This document shows positions 42,891-46,287 of a stretch of DNA of 46,287 nt, one piece after another. Source of the DNA: Bacillota bacterium (GTDB lineage Bacteria; Bacillota; Clostridia; Lachnospirales; Lachnospiraceae). The notes under the pieces are model-generated. The model was not told where the DNA came from, made no database searches, and saw nothing but the letters and a program-made list of their open reading frames with translations. How positions within the stretch are numbered: the first letter of the stretch is position 1; every line of letters starts with the position of its first letter. Location: positions 1-46,287 of the forward strand of contig JAEYPP010000055.1 in assembly GCA_023410575.1 (NCBI GenBank). The letters run 5' to 3'. The position numbers and the translations under genes are program-made.

Positions 42891-45020
42891 TTAAGAATTA
42901 TCTACGTTGTAAATATAATCCTCAGTTCGACTTAATTCATACATATCATTCCCAGATTGGATGACATTGATCTTGTCTCCAGCTATTACACTTGGTAAAG
43001 TAGCAACTATCAGACTCTTGTTTACGAAGATTGTACTGTAGTGTTCATCATTAACGTATATTTTGCTGTATGGAGTAAAATTTATTCCATTGACAACGAG
43101 TAAACCGTCCTCCCCATCGGTAGAGGAAGCTACAAAATCGGCAGTGAGAAGCTTAATCTTACTTGTACCCAACGAAATCTTAGTTGGAGTATAAGGATTA
43201 ATACCTCCAAAGCACTCCATATCTCCATAAAGCATATCGTAAATCAGAACCTGAAGTTCCTCGAGATAAATATCAGATCCAATCTGCGTTTGATGAAGCT
43301 TTGTAATCAAGCCCTCATGAATATTGAGACGATTAAGAACTGTTGCGGACAATTGATATGCTTCAACATCTTCATTCACTAAGTCCATATCAAAATTAGA
43401 CCAGATAATATATTCAGTATCATATAGATCCTCGTTCGTCAAATTGGATTCATCGATTTGGAAGCCAGGTAAGTGATCACCATACATTACGAGTACTGTT
43501 TTCTCATCCCGTTCTTTTAAAGCATCGGTTAAATCTTTAATAAATTGATCCATTTCATTTAGTTCATTCACATAGTAAAGAAGTGGATAGTAAAGACTGC
43601 TTGACAACTCATCAGAAAGAGTAACGTCAATAACAGGATCGCTTAATACTTCACTATCTGGATAACTGCCATGGCCTTGGACAGAAATGGTGTAAATAAA
43701 GTCTTGGGTTCTCGTTGAATTTAACACTTTAAGTATCTCACCAGTTAATACCTTATCCTTTGCCCAATTTAATGGAGTACGCTCAATGTTATTCATATAT
43801 TCAATACTAGTAAAGCTATCAAATCCTAGTTGAGAGAAAACGAGATTTCTATCATAAAAGGTAGCAGTATTATTATGAATAGCATGGGTACCATATCCTA
43901 AATTTTTTAAATTGTAACTTATACTTTCACAGGTTTTCTCCTGAAGTATTGTTTTATATGGATACTCTCCAGGTCCAAAAAAGTCAAGATTCATCCCTGT
44001 AATAATCTCAAATTCGGTATTAGCCGTTCCTGCTCCAACACTTGGAACGCTTAGATAGCCAGAAGAATGGCTCTCTTTTAGTGCGCGAAAATTAGGAATT
44101 GGGTCTTTACTAAATGTTGCACCAATAATTTCTGTTGGATCAAAGAATGATTCTAACTGAAGAAAGATAATATTAGGTGTTTGCTCATCTGCTACTGTGG
44201 TTGGAGGCAGAGGAGTAGGAGTTGGAGTTGGAGTAACTGTTGGTGATGGAATCGTAGTAGCAACTGGTGATACAGTTACAGTTGGTTGTATTTCGGACGA
44301 ATTAACAACCTTGCCTTTTTCAACAGCATCAACAATCGTATTTACAACTTCTGATGAGTAAATATCAGGTTTATCCACACCGGTATTAATAATTCCATTA
44401 ACAAAGCAATATGGTAATCCGTATAAATGATATGCACTTGCTATATTTCCAAAATTCTTCGCTAGCAAACCTGCCTTTATTCCAATCTGAGCTAGGCCAA
44501 AGGAAGAGGCAAATGTAACTGCTGAGAAGATTGCAAGTTTTAAGTAGGATATTTTACGCTCGTATTTCTTGGATTTTTTAAAAATTAAGAAGCATCCTAA
44601 AACAATAAGTAACAAAAGCACAAAAAGTAAAATGATATGATAGAATTTTAAATAGTACTGCCATATATCAAGTGCTGACTTTATTAGTGTAATATCAGTA
44701 GCCGTGAATGGAGTAGTACGAAACTGTAACAGAACGAAATCTACGATGCCAATGATAATCCAAACAAGTGAAATTAAGGAGTATACAAATGTCCTACGTC
44801 GGAAAAATAAAGCAATGGACAAAGTTGCCATAATAATTAAAGCATTATAGATAAAAACAAGTGGGTTCGTAAAAAGATATATAAATGCTTTAAAAATTGA
44901 GCGTCGAGATAAGATTTCTATTAAGAAATTTAATACAAGTGATAACCAAACACATTGGATTATTGGTCGTCTTAATTTTAGCCTTATTTTATTAAAGGTA
45001 ATGCGTAATTTTTCTCCCAT
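42891..45020 (-). CDS. LTA-synthase-family phosphoglycerol transferase with TIG-like tail
   Basis: A 709-aa membrane enzyme: about five N-terminal transmembrane helices (residues ~20-190), a Thr/Pro linker (244-281, with TPTPTPTP), an extracellular sulfatase-fold domain, and an extra C-terminal domain (about 615-705). Active-site residues match LtaS: Glu290, Thr332 in GAGTANTEFE, His449, and Asp514-His515 in YGDHLPG. The tail (LLVVNGINFTPYSKIYVNDEH) resembles an IPT/TIG Ig-like fold, not found in standard LtaS. It should transfer glycerol phosphate to a lipid or wall glycan. The SD AGGGGGG lies just before the ATG. Confidence 0.88.
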   Translation of the reverse strand: MGEKLRITFNKIRLKLRRPIIQCVWLSLVLNFLIEILSRRSIFKAFIYLFTNPLVFIYNALIIMATLSIALFFRRRTFVYSLISLVWIIIGIVDFVLLQFRTTPFTATDITLIKSALDIWQYYLKFYHIILLFVLLLLIVLGCFLIFKKSKKYERKISYLKLAIFSAVTFASSFGLAQIGIKAGLLAKNFGNIASAYHLYGLPYCFVNGIINTGVDKPDIYSSEVVNTIVDAVEKGKVVNSSEIQPTVTVSPVATTIPSPTVTPTPTPTPLPPTTVADEQTPNIIFLQLESFFDPTEIIGATFSKDPIPNFRALKESHSSGYLSVPSVGAGTANTEFEIITGMNLDFFGPGEYPYKTILQEKTCESISYNLKNLGYGTHAIHNNTATFYDRNLVFSQLGFDSFTSIEYMNNIERTPLNWAKDKVLTGEILKVLNSTRTQDFIYTISVQGHGSYPDSEVLSDPVIDVTLSDELSSSLYYPLLYYVNELNEMDQFIKDLTDALKERDEKTVLVMYGDHLPGFQIDESNLTNEDLYDTEYIIWSNFDMDLVNEDVEAYQLSATVLNRLNIHEGLITKLHQTQIGSDIYLEELQVLIYDMLYGDMECFGGINPYTPTKISLGTSKIKLLTADFVASSTDGEDGLLVVNGINFTPYSKIYVNDEHYSTIFVNKSLIVATLPSVIAGDKINVIQSGNDMYELSRTEDYIYNVDNS

Positions 45021-45209
45021 AAGAATCCCCCCTAGAACAATGGAAAACGCTATAAATGCGTAAAAATATCTCTTTTAATAAATTGATGAATATTAGTGTA
45101 TCACAAAAATAGTTTTTTTCAAATACTTCTTTCTTAAGATTGAATTAACTTTATTTCAATCCATAAATTGATTAAATTATTAAAAAAAATTAAATTTTAA
45201 GGCTAGATA

Positions 45210-45238
45210 TTGAAGATATGGAATCTTTTAACTATAAT
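45210..45238 (+). promoter_or_regulatory. Promoter of truA
   Basis: TTGAAG, 17 nt, TATAAT; about 53 nt before the ATG. Confidence 0.6.
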
Positions 45239-45291
45239 AGAAAGGCTATGAGCTTGGCAGTGTCAAGATCCGATTGGAGTGTAGGTGAGTT

Positions 45292-46071
45292 ATGCAAAAT
45301 AATGGTAAGAAATTAAACAATATAATGTTAACATTAATGTACGATGGAACCTACTATAAAGGGTGGCAACGACGAAAGGATGAGTTGGACTGTAAAAGTA
45401 CAATCCAAGGATTACTAGAAGCAACATTAAGTGAGATTCTAATGGAGTCGATTCACGTGATTGGTTCTGGACGAACAGATTCAGGAGTTCATGCATTACA
45501 ACAGGTTTGCAATTTTCATACGGTTCGTTCCTTTAGTGTTGAGAAAATTCAAAAGGAAATGAATCTTAGCTTACCAATGGATATTAGGGTTCTAACAGCC
45601 ACTAGGGCATTACCAGACTTTCATGCAAGATATGATGCTATCAGTAAAGTATATGAATACCGAATTGATACTAGAGAAAGAGAGAATGTCTTTACAAGAA
45701 AGTACACTTACCCTAATTATGGTGATCTTAATATAGAACATATGATAAAAGCAGCAAAACACCTAATTGGTACTCATGATTTTAAAGCATTTTCAACGGA
45801 TAGAAAAGATGGAAAATCAACAGTACGTACCATCCATGACATTAAAATTTACCGTGTTGTCGACAAAAATAGATCGGAAGTAAGAATAGAATGTAGTGGT
45901 AATGGTTTTTTACATCATATGATTCGTATCATTGTAGGTACATTGGTAGAAGTTGGTAAAGGAAAACGAACAATCGATAGTGTATCAGAAGCATTACTAA
46001 GTAAAGAGCGTTGTAATGCAGGAGAATTAATATATCCTCAGGGTTTATTTTTAAAGCAAGTAAATTATTAG
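45292..46071 (+). CDS. truA: tRNA pseudouridine synthase A
   Basis: A 259-aa enzyme that makes pseudouridine at positions 38-40 of tRNA anticodon arms. The catalytic motif GSGRTDSGVHA with Asp63 is intact, and FxARYDAxSKxYEYRI and NGFLHHMIRIIVGTLVEVGKGK are family signatures. Length is normal. Start has TAGGTGAG upstream. Confidence 0.96.
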   Translation: MQNNGKKLNNIMLTLMYDGTYYKGWQRRKDELDCKSTIQGLLEATLSEILMESIHVIGSGRTDSGVHALQQVCNFHTVRSFSVEKIQKEMNLSLPMDIRVLTATRALPDFHARYDAISKVYEYRIDTRERENVFTRKYTYPNYGDLNIEHMIKAAKHLIGTHDFKAFSTDRKDGKSTVRTIHDIKIYRVVDKNRSEVRIECSGNGFLHHMIRIIVGTLVEVGKGKRTIDSVSEALLSKERCNAGELIYPQGLFLKQVNY

Positions 46072-46260
46072 TTTAATATTGATGTGGGATCATAAGTCAT
46101 TATAAGGTGTTATAAGAATGATAGCATCGTTATTAAAATATTTTATTGTAAAGCATTCATATATAGGTATAAATTCCTTGAATTTACAAACAATATAGTC
46201 ATAGCAATATTTTAATGACATGCATCTAAGTTTGACGAAGTAAATGGAGGAATATTCTAA
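46072..46260. other. Intergenic region before the SpoVT/AbrB-like gene
   Basis: AT-rich, with a weak AATGAT/ATCGTT hairpin near 46120. It probably holds the promoter of the next gene, but no clean match was chosen. Confidence 0.3.
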
Positions 46261-46287
46261 ATGAAGGCAACAGGAATCGTAAGACGC
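46261..46287 (+). CDS. SpoVT/AbrB-like regulator, 5' end only
   Basis: The last nine codons of the window read MKATGIVRR after GGAGG at 9-11 nt. MKATGIVRR is the characteristic beginning of SpoVT/AbrB DNA-binding regulators. The gene runs off the window, so the assignment rests on nine residues and the SD. Confidence 0.6.

Noticed and set aside
1..46287. CRISPR array, phage or insertion sequence
   Set aside because: No regular repeat-spacer pattern, integrase, transposase or phage gene was found anywhere.

Overview
The window is AT-rich (roughly 35% G+C by eye), densely coded, and reads as a chromosomal segment of an anaerobic, spore-forming, plant-polysaccharide-degrading member of the Clostridia, most likely Lachnospiraceae close to Lachnoclostridium (Clostridium) phytofermentans. 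That placement is inferred from [FeFe]-hydrogenase genes, SpoVG and a SpoVT-like start, a GlgC/GlgD pair, DnaD/DnaI-type replication loaders, and a cytoplasmic GH51/GH43 arabinoside locus; no search was run. No phage, insertion sequence or CRISPR array was seen.

Layout. 1-300: tRNA-Asn and tRNA-Cys with hairpins. 400-2440 (minus): a membrane-anchored MutS-family ATPase flanked by two possible very small ORFs. 2800-5660 (plus): a secreted amidase with LysM and a membrane-anchored, LF-like zinc peptidase. 5777-10496 (minus): the most interesting block, a four-gene operon of a thioredoxin-like [2Fe-2S] protein, a PAS-containing sensory [FeFe]-hydrogenase homologue, a SpoIIE/PP2C-type phosphatase and a second divergent [FeFe]-hydrogenase, with a Rex-like operator at its promoter. 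10.7-12.9 kb: asnS, then a convergent queT behind a preQ1-I-type riboswitch. 13-15.7 kb: a WYL regulator, an Fpg/Nei-like protein lacking the usual catalytic proline, and a methyltransferase of unusually high G+C. 16-20.4 kb: an HD-GYP protein divergent from an SbcD/YhaO-SbcC/YhaN pair.

20.6-27.6 kb is an arabinose-oligosaccharide locus: lipoprotein binding protein, two permeases, GH51 arabinofuranosidase, LacI-type regulator and GH43 enzyme. No transporter ATPase is encoded here. Neither glycosidase has a signal peptide, so short oligosaccharides are probably imported and cut inside the cell. 27.8-33 kb (minus) carries prs, dnaI-like, dnaD-like and murC, with DnaA-box matches upstream of the replication pair. 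33.3-38 kb (plus) carries glgC-glgD, spoVG, a polysaccharide deacetylase and pth, followed by mfd and a PrsA-like lipoprotein. A minus-strand LTA-synthase-family enzyme with a TIG-like tail, then truA and the first nine codons of a SpoVT/AbrB-like gene, close the window.

Several start codons were moved inward from the longest ORF because a clear Shine-Dalgarno site supports the internal start. Promoters and operators are by-eye consensus matches and should be read as candidates.
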